From assembly GCA_027946365.1 (NCBI GenBank), contig JAPEUQ010000013.1, positions 868,001 to 932,000 of the forward strand: 64,000 nucleotides of DNA, in the 5' to 3' direction. Of this stretch, positions 44,409 to 53,896 are shown piece after piece (position 1 is the stretch's first letter; each line of letters starts with the position of its first letter). Position numbers and translations under genes: made by a program. Source of the DNA: Kalmusia sp. IMI 367209 (taxonomy: Eukaryota; Ascomycota; Dothideomycetes; Pleosporales; Didymosphaeriaceae). Below the pieces are notes generated by a model. That model searched no databases. It was not told the origin of the DNA and was given only the letters and a program-made list of their open reading frames with translations.

Positions 44409-44870
44409 ATGCCCATCTTCAGCATGGCAAAATCACCTGCCACCAAGCCAACACCTGCCAACGATGACTCACCAAAGTCTTCGGCGGAGCCCAAGCGTCC
44501 GGGCACAAGCGGCACCGAAATGCTTCTCACAACCAACCGACGCACAGCCTCTGCACAATACCTCGCTGCTCAACGTGCGGAGACCGCCTACAAAGCCAAG
44601 AAGCGATCCGCCGGCGCACGCCAGCACCGATCGGAGGCGACGTCTCACTTCAGACAGTCAGCATTCCATCTAAAGGAGGGCGTGAAGAGCTGCTGGAGCA
44701 TGATGACCGCAGTGCCGTGGATGGTGAGGGACTGGAAGGAACAGAAGCAGATCCAGAACGAGAAGAAGGCTGTTGAGAGGTATATGGAGAAGAAAAAGAA
44801 GTTGGAGGAGCGTATTGCGGAGCAAGAGGGTGGGAAGCAAAAGGAGAAGGAGAAGGAAGAGGAAGCGTAA
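44409..44870 (+). CDS. Small Lys/Glu-rich protein, 153 aa
   Basis: Single exon from the ATG at 44409; upstream in-frame GTG at 44331 is not a valid eukaryotic start. A polar N-terminus (PIFSMAKSPATKPTPANDDS) leads into RRTASAQYLAAQRAETAYKA, a central more hydrophobic patch with Trp residues (KSCWSMMTAVPWMVRDWKEQ) and a C-terminal coiled-coil candidate (YMEKKKKLEERIAEQEGGKQ). No signal peptide or membrane span is visible. I do not recognise a family; the Trp patch and coil suggest a protein-protein contact role. It stands alone between gene-free stretches. Confidence 0.6.
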   Translation: MPIFSMAKSPATKPTPANDDSPKSSAEPKRPGTSGTEMLLTTNRRTASAQYLAAQRAETAYKAKKRSAGARQHRSEATSHFRQSAFHLKEGVKSCWSMMTAVPWMVRDWKEQKQIQNEKKAVERYMEKKKKLEERIAEQEGGKQKEKEKEEEA

Positions 44871-45449
44871 GATGACTTTTCGTTTTAGCCGTTCGATCCT
44901 ATTTTCTTATGTCTCCGATGGTCTCACGTGGTGAATCTACACTCACTGGCTGGTTCAATTTCTTTTGTTGTCTCGCACTGGTGGATTTGTGTCTATTCGA
45001 GCTTTCCTGTCTCGTCTTGAGCAAGGTATATTACCTAATCAATGTATCATCAATATTGACTACCAATGCGCTGCACATCATCAGAACAAATTCGCGAATG
45101 CTTGTGGGGAACCATGTGGTAAGCTACATTTGCCTATAAAAATTTTACCCCACTCGTAATAGAGAGCTACGGAAACGTCGTTTATTCCATCAGGCCGGAC
45201 TAGTCTTTCAGAAAACGAGTGTGTGTCAATGAAAAAGAACGCCTGAATGAGAAAGACCCTAGATGTTTCTCTCAATAGTCCCTGCACCCAGTTGAGTACC
45301 TCCTTGCCAGTCAATCCATAGGCCACAGAAGTGAAATCAACACAACGAGATACATCCTCAGCCTTAATTATCCAACCATCCACAGCTGCCTCACGCGTCT
45401 TCGTACACGTCACTGCACAAAGACCCATGAAGTTGATACCACCGCACCT
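44871..45449. other. Convergent intergenic stretch
   Basis: These 579 bases lie between convergent genes and probably hold their 3' untranslated ends. No gene, repeat or RNA recognised. Confidence 0.4.
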
Positions 45450-45923
45450 CTAAGCATACGGATTCCCAATCCTCGGACCCGTCAAGCAATCATCCGACCC
45501 CAATTGAATATCCACACACCATTTCGGTGCAATCGCCACAATCTTCTTCGTGCGATGGTATGACCTGTAATCACAAGTGACCGTATGGCCGACGCCCTTG
45601 CCATTCTGGCACCTCAAGACGTTGTCTCCACCGTCGTACACGACGGTGGTCATGAAGACAGAATGACTGTCGCCCTTGGTGTCCTTGACGACGTTCTTGG
45701 CTTGGAACGTGTTGGCATTGGTGAAGCGCCAGTACAGCGTGCCTTCGACGCCGCCGCCGAATTGGGCGCTGAAGGTGGTGAACTCGGAGCTGGGGAAGGT
45801 TGCGTTGCCTTCGGCGGGTCCATCGCGTGCGGCGAGGCTGGAAATTGCGTCCGGATTGGGAATTGCGGTTGCTGAGGTGGTCACAGCTACCGCGAGGAGG
45901 GTGGCGATGATGGAGAACTGCAT
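45450..45923 (-). CDS. Small secreted four-cysteine protein (effector-like)
   Basis: The likely start is the ATG at 45921-45923, giving 157 residues with a textbook signal peptide (FSIIATLLAVAVTTSATA). A longer in-frame start 31 codons upstream would bury this signal, so I reject it. The mature protein has a short propeptide-like stretch (IPNPDAISSLAARDG), a beta-rich body (TLYWRFTNANTFQAKNV, VFMTTVVYDGGDNVL) and four cysteines (LRCQN, VTCDY, KWCVD, DDCLT) that could form two disulfides. There is no GPI tail or catalytic motif. Small, secreted and cysteine-bearing is the standard profile of an effector candidate in plant-associated fungi. TATAAA of the minus strand lies at 46021-46026, about 98 nt upstream. 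Confidence 0.75.
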   Translation of the reverse strand: MQFSIIATLLAVAVTTSATAIPNPDAISSLAARDGPAEGNATFPSSEFTTFSAQFGGGVEGTLYWRFTNANTFQAKNVVKDTKGDSHSVFMTTVVYDGGDNVLRCQNGKGVGHTVTCDYRSYHRTKKIVAIAPKWCVDIQLGSDDCLTGPRIGNPYA

Positions 45924-46735
45924 ACTGTTGGAGTGATTTGGTGGCCTTGAAAGATGGATGAGGCTTTGGTTGCTTCCTATCGAAAGGGATGCTCTGGTCT
46001 GGGGGTGAAGAAGCATCGGCTTTATACTTCAGGGCTGAGACTAGAAAGCTGCTTCGTACCCTCTTGAGTGGCTTTTGTTTTCGTATCTCGCATTCTATGT
46101 TCACGAAGTGAGGTCGACTAAGACCGTTTGTTTTGCTATCCCTCGTGTTCGATGGGCGTAGATCACGGACGAGGTAGCTGCGGTGGCACTATCCAAGTTA
46201 ATTTTAGCTGAGACCTGCTTTAGCTAGGTAAAACAATTCCGAATATTGCAATGCAGTGACTCTTGTTAGTTAGGCTTTGCTATTGATAATATTCACAAAT
46301 GAACTTTGGTACAGATTGCCTGACAGGTTTGTATGCGTTTAGGAATACCTGACTGATCTAAGCGAGCATGCCTTTTTTTTTTTATTTCAAAGGTTGGCTG
46401 AAGCTGCCAATGAGAGTGAGTAATGCGCAAATTGATTTTCCGGGGTGTCAGACAAATATGGACCGTCATAGTTGTGGAAAAGGTGGCGTCACGTCCATGG
46501 AGAAGCTTACCTTTCGTGTTTAGTTTCTCGGTGCTTATTTGGTAATGAACTTACACAAAGCAAATTAGAGGCGCCACTTTGTAAACACGAGGGGTTCTGT
46601 AACACAATGATAGAACACATTGCGAAATACGACTCTGTGTATTCGAACCTCAAATCGTCGCATGATTATAGTCTCATCTATCGTGGCCAGTGAACTGGTC
46701 TCTTCGGAATTAGTTTCCTATCAGCTGTCGTAACG
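45924..46735. promoter_or_regulatory. Promoter side of effector-like gene
   Basis: The minus-strand TATA box at 46021-46026 belongs to the effector-like gene. The rest, with a T-run near 46374-46384, shows no gene. The right end is the 3' flank of the monooxygenase gene. Confidence 0.4.
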
Positions 46736-48052
46736 TTACAACCTTGGATCCGGCTTCCAACCTGGATCCGCCCTCAAAGACTCCACCGTCTCTTCGTATA
46801 CGTCGTACGCATGCTTTTCGCAGTCGAAATTTAGAACCCAATCCAAACGCGGCAGTTTCACACTTTCAGGGTTCTTCCTCACATAGTCGAAATCCGCCTT
46901 GTGCCAAGCATCTCGGTTTGTGACACCAGTCCTTTGAGTTGCGAGTACACGCGGATATCGAATCTTTTCATATGCACGGATGGCTTCCGATACATTCTGC
47001 TTTCCGGCTAGTTCTAAGCAGATTGCGGCCGTTACGCCGTCTTCCATAGACTGTGAAGCACCCTGGATAGAAGTGGGTAGGAAAGGATGAGCAGCGTCGC
47101 CAATCAGTGCGATTCTCCGCTTCGGGGATATCCAGGTAGGCAGGGGGTCTCGAAATACGAGCTTCCAGTCTACTAGGCATTCTTGTGGAGTTGCACGGAT
47201 GATGTCGTGGCATATTGGTGCCCAGTTTGGTATGGCTTTGATCGCTTCATCAATGTAACCAGGAGCAGACCAGCTCTCTTCTACGTCCGCTTCATCCTAC
47301 CCAAATTAATCCATAGACTCTGTAAACGGGATTACACTTACCTTGTGTGTCAAAACCCAGCTGCAAGCGGTGCCCTTCTGTAATGTCGCAACCAAGAAAT
47401 GGACGTCGGGCCCTAGCCATCCAACATGAAGATCCTTCTCCGGATTTGCCAACCAAGCCGTCGATGGATTCTTCTTCAGCCCTTCCGTTCCCATCCACGC
47501 CCGGTAGACTGCATATCCGGAGCTTTTCGGCTTGTCCTCAAACCCTAACACAATTGTTCTCGCCACACTTCTTACACCATCCCCTGCAAGCACCACGTCA
47601 CCCACTACTTTTTCTCCGTTGACTACGACACCCGCTTCCGTCTCGGTTTCAAAATACTCTTGTACCTTACAACCAAGCCTGATATCCACACCGGCCTCAA
47701 TGGCATGGTTCCAGCACACCTCATGAATCTCGCCTCGGTGGCCATTGAATCTCTTTCCCCAGTCCGCTTCTGCGCCCCACGTTTGTCGACATAGAAACTC
47801 GTCGTCGTAGGTGCGGAAATCGAGGCCGTCGCTATGGTGACATATGGGGTCGAGCTTCTCTTCCACGCCGGGCCAGCTACGGAAAATTCGTCCAGAGTTC
47901 GAACCAAAAGAGATGATGTCGCCAAGTTGACGGCGAGTTTTGTTGCCCTCAAAGAGAATTACGGTAAATCCCTTCTTGCGACATTCGATGGCGGCCGTGA
48001 GTCCACCGAAGCCGGCGCCTACGATAAGGACTTTGAGGGGTTCTGTGGACAT
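46736..48052 (-). CDS. FAD-dependent monooxygenase (salicylate hydroxylase type)
   Basis: Two exons, 48052-47342 and 47296-46736, with a 45-nt intron, encode 423 residues. KVLIVGAGFGGLTAAIECRK is the N-terminal FAD-binding GxGxxG motif, GDVVLAGDGVRSVAR is the second dinucleotide motif (DG), and RIALIGDAAHPFLPT (Asp304) is the FAD/ribityl motif. This is the class A flavin monooxygenase family (PF01494), which hydroxylates aromatic substrates with NAD(P)H and oxygen, in the cytosol. TRRQLGDIISFGSNSGRIF is common to salicylate 1-monooxygenase-like fungal proteins. The product is not defined by sequence. It is divergent from a cytochrome P450 706 bp away; the two may act on a shared pathway, which is inference. 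Confidence 0.9.
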
Positions 48053-48758
48053 GCTGCACTTCAGATGATACCCAAGAAATACGGGGTATAGGTAATCTTA
48101 TAAAACACTCCACTTTAGTATCTTGTGTATAGTAGATTGCAGGGTTATCCTGGATCGGATGGTAGACGATCTAGTCGAAGGCTTGGAAAAGAAGGCACAG
48201 TCGATAATCTGATCAAAATTTTCATCGCGAGCATACAGATACTAGGCTTCATATACATTTCTGAATGGCCCAATTACTGAGGGTGTGACAACAGAGTACC
48301 TATGGTAGGTGTGGGGGTGGGGTGGATAATTCGGCCGTGCTTTTCCCCGGTCTACCCCGCACAAGTGCCGACGACATACTCTTCCTTTCCACCCCTGTAA
48401 AACTAGCAACTAGACGTCATTAAATTGAACCTAGCTACAATCGCATAGTTAATTGACATTTGTTTGCCTGGTTCTTGCAGTCATTTTGGTATTCAAAGAG
48501 CGTGCAACACGTCTTGGGTACCGGTCCGTTCCTTCGAGCCTCGGGCGTTCTTCTGTTCCCCACATCCTCACAGGCAGCCAACACGGATATGCGACCCCCG
48601 CCGGGGGCAACGACAGCGGGTCTAGCAACTGCCGAATCCACGCTTGCTAATCGTGAACTTTAGTTCAGCCGTGCCAAATCATGTGTAAGTTCCTCTTCTC
48701 GTTTGACGAGCTCTTTAGTCTTCTCCTTTCCCCTTGCTCGTCCTTCACTCACGTTGAC
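48053..48758. promoter_or_regulatory. Divergent promoter, FAD-monooxygenase / cytochrome P450
   Basis: These 706 bases separate the divergent starts. TATAAG of the minus strand at about 48098-48103 lies 46 nt upstream of the monooxygenase start. Co-regulation by shared elements is possible; no repeated binding site was clear to me. An in-frame ATG for the P450 also occurs at 48681. Confidence 0.5.
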
Positions 48759-50375
48759 ATGGCTATAGAGTCAATACTGTGGTCGCCTTATGCGTGGCTC
48801 TCACTCCTCATTGCTATTCCCGCCGTTACGCTCCTACACGATGTTTGGGTGTGGTATCGCATGCCTCCGGGCCCGATGCCGCTCCCATTTGTTGGCAACA
48901 AGCTGCAGCTTCCGAAGTCGCAGCCGTGGATACAATTCCAGAAGTGGTCTAAACAATACGGTCCGATATTTACAATATGGATTGGTAGAAAGCCAACAGT
49001 GATCATTTCGGATCCTGTGGTAGCTGCTGAGCTGATGGAGAAGAGGAGCACGAAATACTCTTCAAGACCGCGAATGGTTGCTATGGGAGAGATATTGTGG
49101 GACGGAGCGAGTGTACTAGTACAACCATATGGCAAGGAATGGACTATTCGACGGAAGCTACTGCATCAAGCTTTGACGCCCAAAGCTTTGAGGCTATACA
49201 AGCCAGTTCAGACCGCGGAGGCTTTGCGATTATGCTACCAGCTTCTTGAATCGCCACAGAATTGGGAGAAGCTTTTAGAGCGATTCACTTCGAGCATCGT
49301 CTTCTCTGTGGCGTACGGCCATCGCATCGACTCTCTGAACGCTGAAGTCATCCACCAACGCTTCAAGTTCATGCACTACTCCGCATCATTAAACGTGCCC
49401 GGGAAGTACTTGGTCGAATCGTTTCCGATCCTGAAGCATGTTCCAGATGCGCTGGCACCATGGAAGGCCGAAATCAAAGCACATGGTAGGGAAGAGGCGG
49501 CGGCGAATATGCATTTAGTCGATCTCGTTCGATCTGATATCGCCAGAGCAAAGACGCGCGGTGACGAAATTCCAGATTCGCTCTGCAAGTTGCTTCTGGA
49601 GCTGCGTGAAAAAGAGCATATCCCGCTATCAGATCGTGACTTCTCTTTTATTCCGGCGTCTCTCTTTGGTGCTGGCTCAGACACTACCGCATCGACGCTA
49701 TGTACCGCATTCCTGGCACTCATCACACATCCAGACACTCTGCGAGCTGCACACGAAGAGTTAGACAGGGTAATTGGTTCAGAAAGAACGCCTTCGTTCG
49801 AGGATGAATCACGTCTTCCTTACATCCGTGCTCTAGCTAAGGAGGTCCTTCGTTGGCGGCCTGTCGCTGTGCTTGGTGGTACCCCTCACGCATCTACGGA
49901 AGACGATCATTACGAGGGTTTCTACATCCCTGCTGGAACCACTGTTCTTGGAAACTCGTGGGCCATCAACCTCAACGAAGAATACTATCCCAATCCCCAT
50001 CACTTCAACCCTTTGCGCTTCCTCGACACTGCCCTTGCCGAGAAAGCAAAAAACCCAACCCCAAATTCTGGCAAACCGCATCCCTCGAAAGCTGGACATT
50101 CATCATTTGGTTGGGGACGGCGAATATGTCCTGGGGCAGATCTTGCCGCCAATAGTTTGTTCATCGCTCTAGCAAAGATCTTGTGGGCTTTCGATATCGC
50201 GCCATTGAAGGGCGTAAGATACGACACTTTCGCATATACAGAAGGATTCAATATTCGACCGAGGAAATTCGAGTGCGAAATTAAGGTCAGAAGTCAGGCG
50301 CATAAGGATGTCCTAGAGAGAGAGCTTGGCGATGCCGAGAGGGTCTTGGAGAAGTTCACGCCGTTTGGAGAATAG
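48759..50375 (+). CDS. Cytochrome P450 monooxygenase
   Basis: Single exon, 538 residues from the ATG at 48759; the alternative ATG at 48681 adds 26 residues ahead of the membrane anchor. The N-terminal segment (WLSLLIAIPAVTLLHDVWVWY) then MPPGPMPLPFVGN form the endoplasmic-reticulum anchor and proline hinge. AGSDTTAST is the I-helix oxygen-activation motif, EVLRWRP the K-helix ExxR, and FGWGRRICPGADLA the haem loop with Cys457 as iron ligand. It should work with cytochrome P450 reductase to oxidise a hydrophobic substrate. The family resembles fungal metabolite P450s such as those of the CYP64 type, but the substrate is unknown. Intronless, which is less common for fungal P450s. Divergent from the FAD-monooxygenase. 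Confidence 0.93.
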   Translation: MAIESILWSPYAWLSLLIAIPAVTLLHDVWVWYRMPPGPMPLPFVGNKLQLPKSQPWIQFQKWSKQYGPIFTIWIGRKPTVIISDPVVAAELMEKRSTKYSSRPRMVAMGEILWDGASVLVQPYGKEWTIRRKLLHQALTPKALRLYKPVQTAEALRLCYQLLESPQNWEKLLERFTSSIVFSVAYGHRIDSLNAEVIHQRFKFMHYSASLNVPGKYLVESFPILKHVPDALAPWKAEIKAHGREEAAANMHLVDLVRSDIARAKTRGDEIPDSLCKLLLELREKEHIPLSDRDFSFIPASLFGAGSDTTASTLCTAFLALITHPDTLRAAHEELDRVIGSERTPSFEDESRLPYIRALAKEVLRWRPVAVLGGTPHASTEDDHYEGFYIPAGTTVLGNSWAINLNEEYYPNPHHFNPLRFLDTALAEKAKNPTPNSGKPHPSKAGHSSFGWGRRICPGADLAANSLFIALAKILWAFDIAPLKGVRYDTFAYTEGFNIRPRKFECEIKVRSQAHKDVLERELGDAERVLEKFTPFGE

Positions 50376-51352
50376 ACTATAGCTGATCGAAACCATCAAC
50401 GATGTATTGTGGAAGAGATGGTGCTGGTAATGGTAGCATTACGGCGGAATTGAGCGTAGCAGAGTGTATCAGATGACAATCTTACTCTTTGAGATATCAA
50501 ATAAGTGATTATGCTGCAGAGTAGTGGCCGATGATACCGATTAGGCCGTCTTGCTGAAGAGTATAGTGATCTCGTACGTGAGCTCGGTCCCCAGAACCAT
50601 AACGCTTACATGACCTAGAGTAAACGAAACTCTATTGGAAGATGTAATATATTGATTATGTTGTAGCCGAACCGTGCCACATTTAAGATGACAGATTGTA
50701 TCCATCGGAGAGAGAGTCGTGAGCTGCATTCCTCCACGCGAGGCGCTTTCACTATCAGCATCCAGTATGTTTCGAAGCTCGGACGAGCCACAAAGCGAAT
50801 AAAGTTGGACCTAATTATGTTTAGAGACTTACTAATTGAAGTGATGACGGGAATGCTCGTCTCACATGCATGCATGACAAGACGGCGAGACTCTGCCCCG
50901 CGAAAGTGAAGCTATAGCGCTCTACAGTAACAACAATATCCCTCTCTCGCTATCCCACTTTTACCACTCTAACCAATTACACTTTGTGGAGTCTGCTAGT
51001 GATACTACCGAAGGCTGAAGGCTGGGTTTGCACGGCGGAGGAGCTCTTGAGCGGTAAACACCACGCTTAAATCTTACATAAGCTGCCCAGTAAGGTTATG
51101 TATGCGATGACCTCAAGTCTTGGAGCTTGTATGATTTGTTGCTATTGTTGAGATCCACATTTATTTGTTGCCCGAATACCAACCCTAGGAAGGAATGGAG
51201 CTGTTACTAAAAAGCGCTTACGGGCGGCCTTGGAATTCATTCGTATTTCAAGTCGAGCGTACCAGCACTGCTTGAAATACTCCTTCTCGGCATCGATTCT
51301 GGACCTTTAGCAAATCCAAATCACCCCCTAGTTAGCGATCGAGTATATAGAG
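50376..51352. other. Gene-free intergenic stretch, 1.0 kb
   Basis: Lies between two genes on the plus strand; the right end is the promoter of the gene at 51353. No gene or repeat recognised. Confidence 0.4.
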
Positions 51353-52210
51353 ATGGCTCAAAATACAAACACCAAGACCCCTAACCCAAACAACCTCTCC
51401 TCACTCAAACCTCGGTATGAGATCCGCCAGCTGGAGCCAAAACACGCCCAATGGGCCTCCTCTATTGTCATTCATAGCAACTGCTTCCATTCGCCCGTCT
51501 GGCCCGTTCTCTATCCGGAGAACATGAACGCACGCGCTTTCGAAGGCCTTGACCGCATTGAATACCTCGCCATGCACCAGATCAACAGTGGTCACTCCTT
51601 CGGCGTCTTCGACACGGCGTATAAGTTCAAGCGCGAAGAGAGCAAGGCTACAGGTGGCAAGCTCTACTGGGACCGTAACGAGAAGAATGTACAAGAGGAG
51701 AAGGGACTTGCGGCCGAAGGTCAGCGATTGCTCGAACAGATGGACTTCCCGCTTGTGAGCGTCGCGCTGAGCTACGATGGCGCTGACCCGCTGGATATGG
51801 AGAAAATGGGGCCATTGATGGCCGCGCTTCCGCACTTTGGGCCGATCTATCACATCCTGGACGTGCTGGATCCTCGGGATAAAGAAAGCTGGGGACCCAA
51901 GGCGCACCGAGAGGTCTTGATGCGGAACGCGACCTCGACGCGACACGATTATGAGGGGGAGAACATCATGGCGGGGTTGGCTAGGTGGTTGATGCGCGAG
52001 GCGGACGTGAGGGGCTTCCGGGGTATCCAGATCGAGTGTGTGCACGATGCAGTCACGCATGTGTGGTCGAAGCCACCTGCGCCGTATAAAGGTGGTATCG
52101 TCAGCGAGTTCCACACAGGAACGTACAAAGACGAGGAAGGGAACTTGTTATTTGCCCCGGCACAGCAGAAGATTACGAAGTGCTATGTTGAGCTCAAGCA
52201 GAAAGCTTGA
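51353..52210 (+). CDS. Uncharacterised protein, possibly GNAT-like
   Basis: Single exon, 285 residues. After a polar Asn/Thr/Pro-rich start, YEIRQLEPKHAQWASSIVIH resembles the beginning of N-acetyltransferase folds, and blocks such as GHSFGVFDTAYKFK, FPLVSVALSYDGADP and ENIMAGLARWLMREADVRGFRGIQIECVHDAV read as alternating strands and helices, with the last resembling the helix and strand of the acetyl-CoA site. The classic Q/RxxGxG/A loop is not clear, so activity is doubtful. Closely similar hypothetical proteins occur in Pleosporales. No signal peptide or membrane span. Its neighbour to the right is a decayed coding region. The GNAT idea is inference from fold pattern only. Confidence 0.65.
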   Translation: MAQNTNTKTPNPNNLSSLKPRYEIRQLEPKHAQWASSIVIHSNCFHSPVWPVLYPENMNARAFEGLDRIEYLAMHQINSGHSFGVFDTAYKFKREESKATGGKLYWDRNEKNVQEEKGLAAEGQRLLEQMDFPLVSVALSYDGADPLDMEKMGPLMAALPHFGPIYHILDVLDPRDKESWGPKAHREVLMRNATSTRHDYEGENIMAGLARWLMREADVRGFRGIQIECVHDAVTHVWSKPPAPYKGGIVSEFHTGTYKDEEGNLLFAPAQQKITKCYVELKQKA

Positions 52211-52668
52211 AATGGGCCTAGGGGTGCGGACACAGGGTGCGATCAACTTCAATTTCAATCGAGCATGATTTACAGAATGGCCATGGGTATCTTCTTCAAT
52301 AGAGCGTTTTTTTAGATACAGCTGAAGGGGCCAGTCTGGCTGGATGGGTCGATCTGATGCCTGCCTCTAGGGGTTCATCTGTCGAACACAGCGGGTAGGA
52401 TACCAAAGTACGATAGCCGCTTTATGAATGATAGTAGGGCCTTATGATCCTTATCATGCACTACTGCCAACGCTTGATGTTTTCGCCGATGAAAGGTTTC
52501 CATGATCAGGCGAACGCTCCTGCCAACTGCCTGCGGAGTTGACACCGCCGACATCTTTTTCGTAGATTGCCTCGTTTGTGCTTGATGATAGTCGTGGCCG
52601 CACCTCAATACCGCACTAACTTCGCCATACAATTAATTCGGACAGCATTCAACAGATAGACACATTGA
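52211..52668. other. Intergenic stretch
   Basis: Downstream of the GNAT-like gene. A minus-strand frame at 52375-52632 of 85 codons with a true ATG is present but lacks context. Nothing else supported. Confidence 0.35.
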
Positions 52669-53664
52669 ACACAAGCTTCAGAGCTACATGTAAACTGGGT
52701 TGATGAACTGAACGATGCGTTGCCAACCGCCTTTCACGACGCTTCCATACAAGAAGAGCTCAGCAACTCTGTGGTTCCTACTTCCCCTATACACACCAAC
52801 AACGCACTGGCGGCAGCAGCATCAAACCCATGCGCGTCTCATGTGCACCGGGCCGACAGTTAGCACCTAACAAGAGAAGTCTCTTGAAGAGAAGCAGGAA
52901 GCGAAAAAGGTAATGGTTAGCTACATCCGGCCACTCTTTGAAAAGGACGACTTAAGATCCAATCCCGAGCTAAGAGATGCTTTCCGTTGCTTGTTCCCGA
53001 TGGTCGGCAACCATAATTTGTCGAGCATAGACTACCCTCGCCCTGCGCCAGTCAAACAATAGTAACACCAGCCTACAGTTGTGCAACAGCATTTCTTACC
53101 CGCGCAACCTCCTACTCCACCCGGACCGAGACACAATACCTCACACCCACAATCCCACATCAAACTAGAACCCTTAGAACCAGATCGCTACTTGCCAACA
53201 CCGACCCCTCATCACCTCCCCGATCGCCTCAGCAACACGCCCCCAGCTCCATCTATCCTGCACATGACACCCCGCTCCGAGCATCCACAAAACAAGCAGT
53301 CACTCCCCGCCTCGACCAAAGACACCCAGAGAACTACACCTTCCCCGCGTGGCGCGGTAAACGTAGTCCATATCCAGGAGAGCACTTCACACGCGCCTCA
53401 GAACACTACCTCGACAACCTCAGACATCTGCTCTGCAAAGGCCAGGTGGTCACTGTGGACCGATGGCGCGCCTTGTTATGTTCGAAAAGTGTACCTGTAG
53501 CTACTGTATATGAAGGAATTGCCGGGCTGCTCTTCTGTGTCTCGAAGCACTCGAGTTTGAACACCTCACACGATATATTTGGACATGGTGACGCGAGAGA
53601 TGATCGTCAAGTGATGGTCATAACGAGCCGCTTTGAGGGCTACTATCGCTACTATCGTGTCTAA
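52669..53664 (+). pseudogene. Decayed gene of unknown family in four blocks
   Basis: Four blocks read as protein. Block A, 52669-52863: GAGs ELHVNWVDELNDALPTAF, then HTNNALAAAASNPC. Block B, 52871-53062: KKVMVSYIRPLFEKDDLRS, then RDAFRCLFPMVGNHNLSS. Block C, 53066 to about 53300, is in the same frame as B after TAG TAA at 53060-53065, and is Pro-rich. Block D, about 53300-53664: HPENYTFPAWRGKRSPYPGE, then ASEHYLDNLRHLLCKGQVV. A and D share one frame; B and C are in another. No intron of plausible length joins A to B or C to D. So two frame changes and two stops break one former gene. Family not recognised. Confidence 0.45.
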
Positions 53665-53896
53665 GTATACAATTGGATAATCGCCCGCTTTTAGTTCCGA
53701 TCGACTTTGTCCGTCCGAGAGGAGTCAAACGCCAACTCATTAGCGCAGAGGCCATAATAAATCAAGAATACATACCCATATTGCGCGTAAACATACCAAC
53801 GTGTTCGATAATCATACAAATACTTGCAATAAATATACTGCAACAAAAATCAAACGCCCCCGTCCCAGCTGCGCGCGGCAGACATCTACAAGCCGG

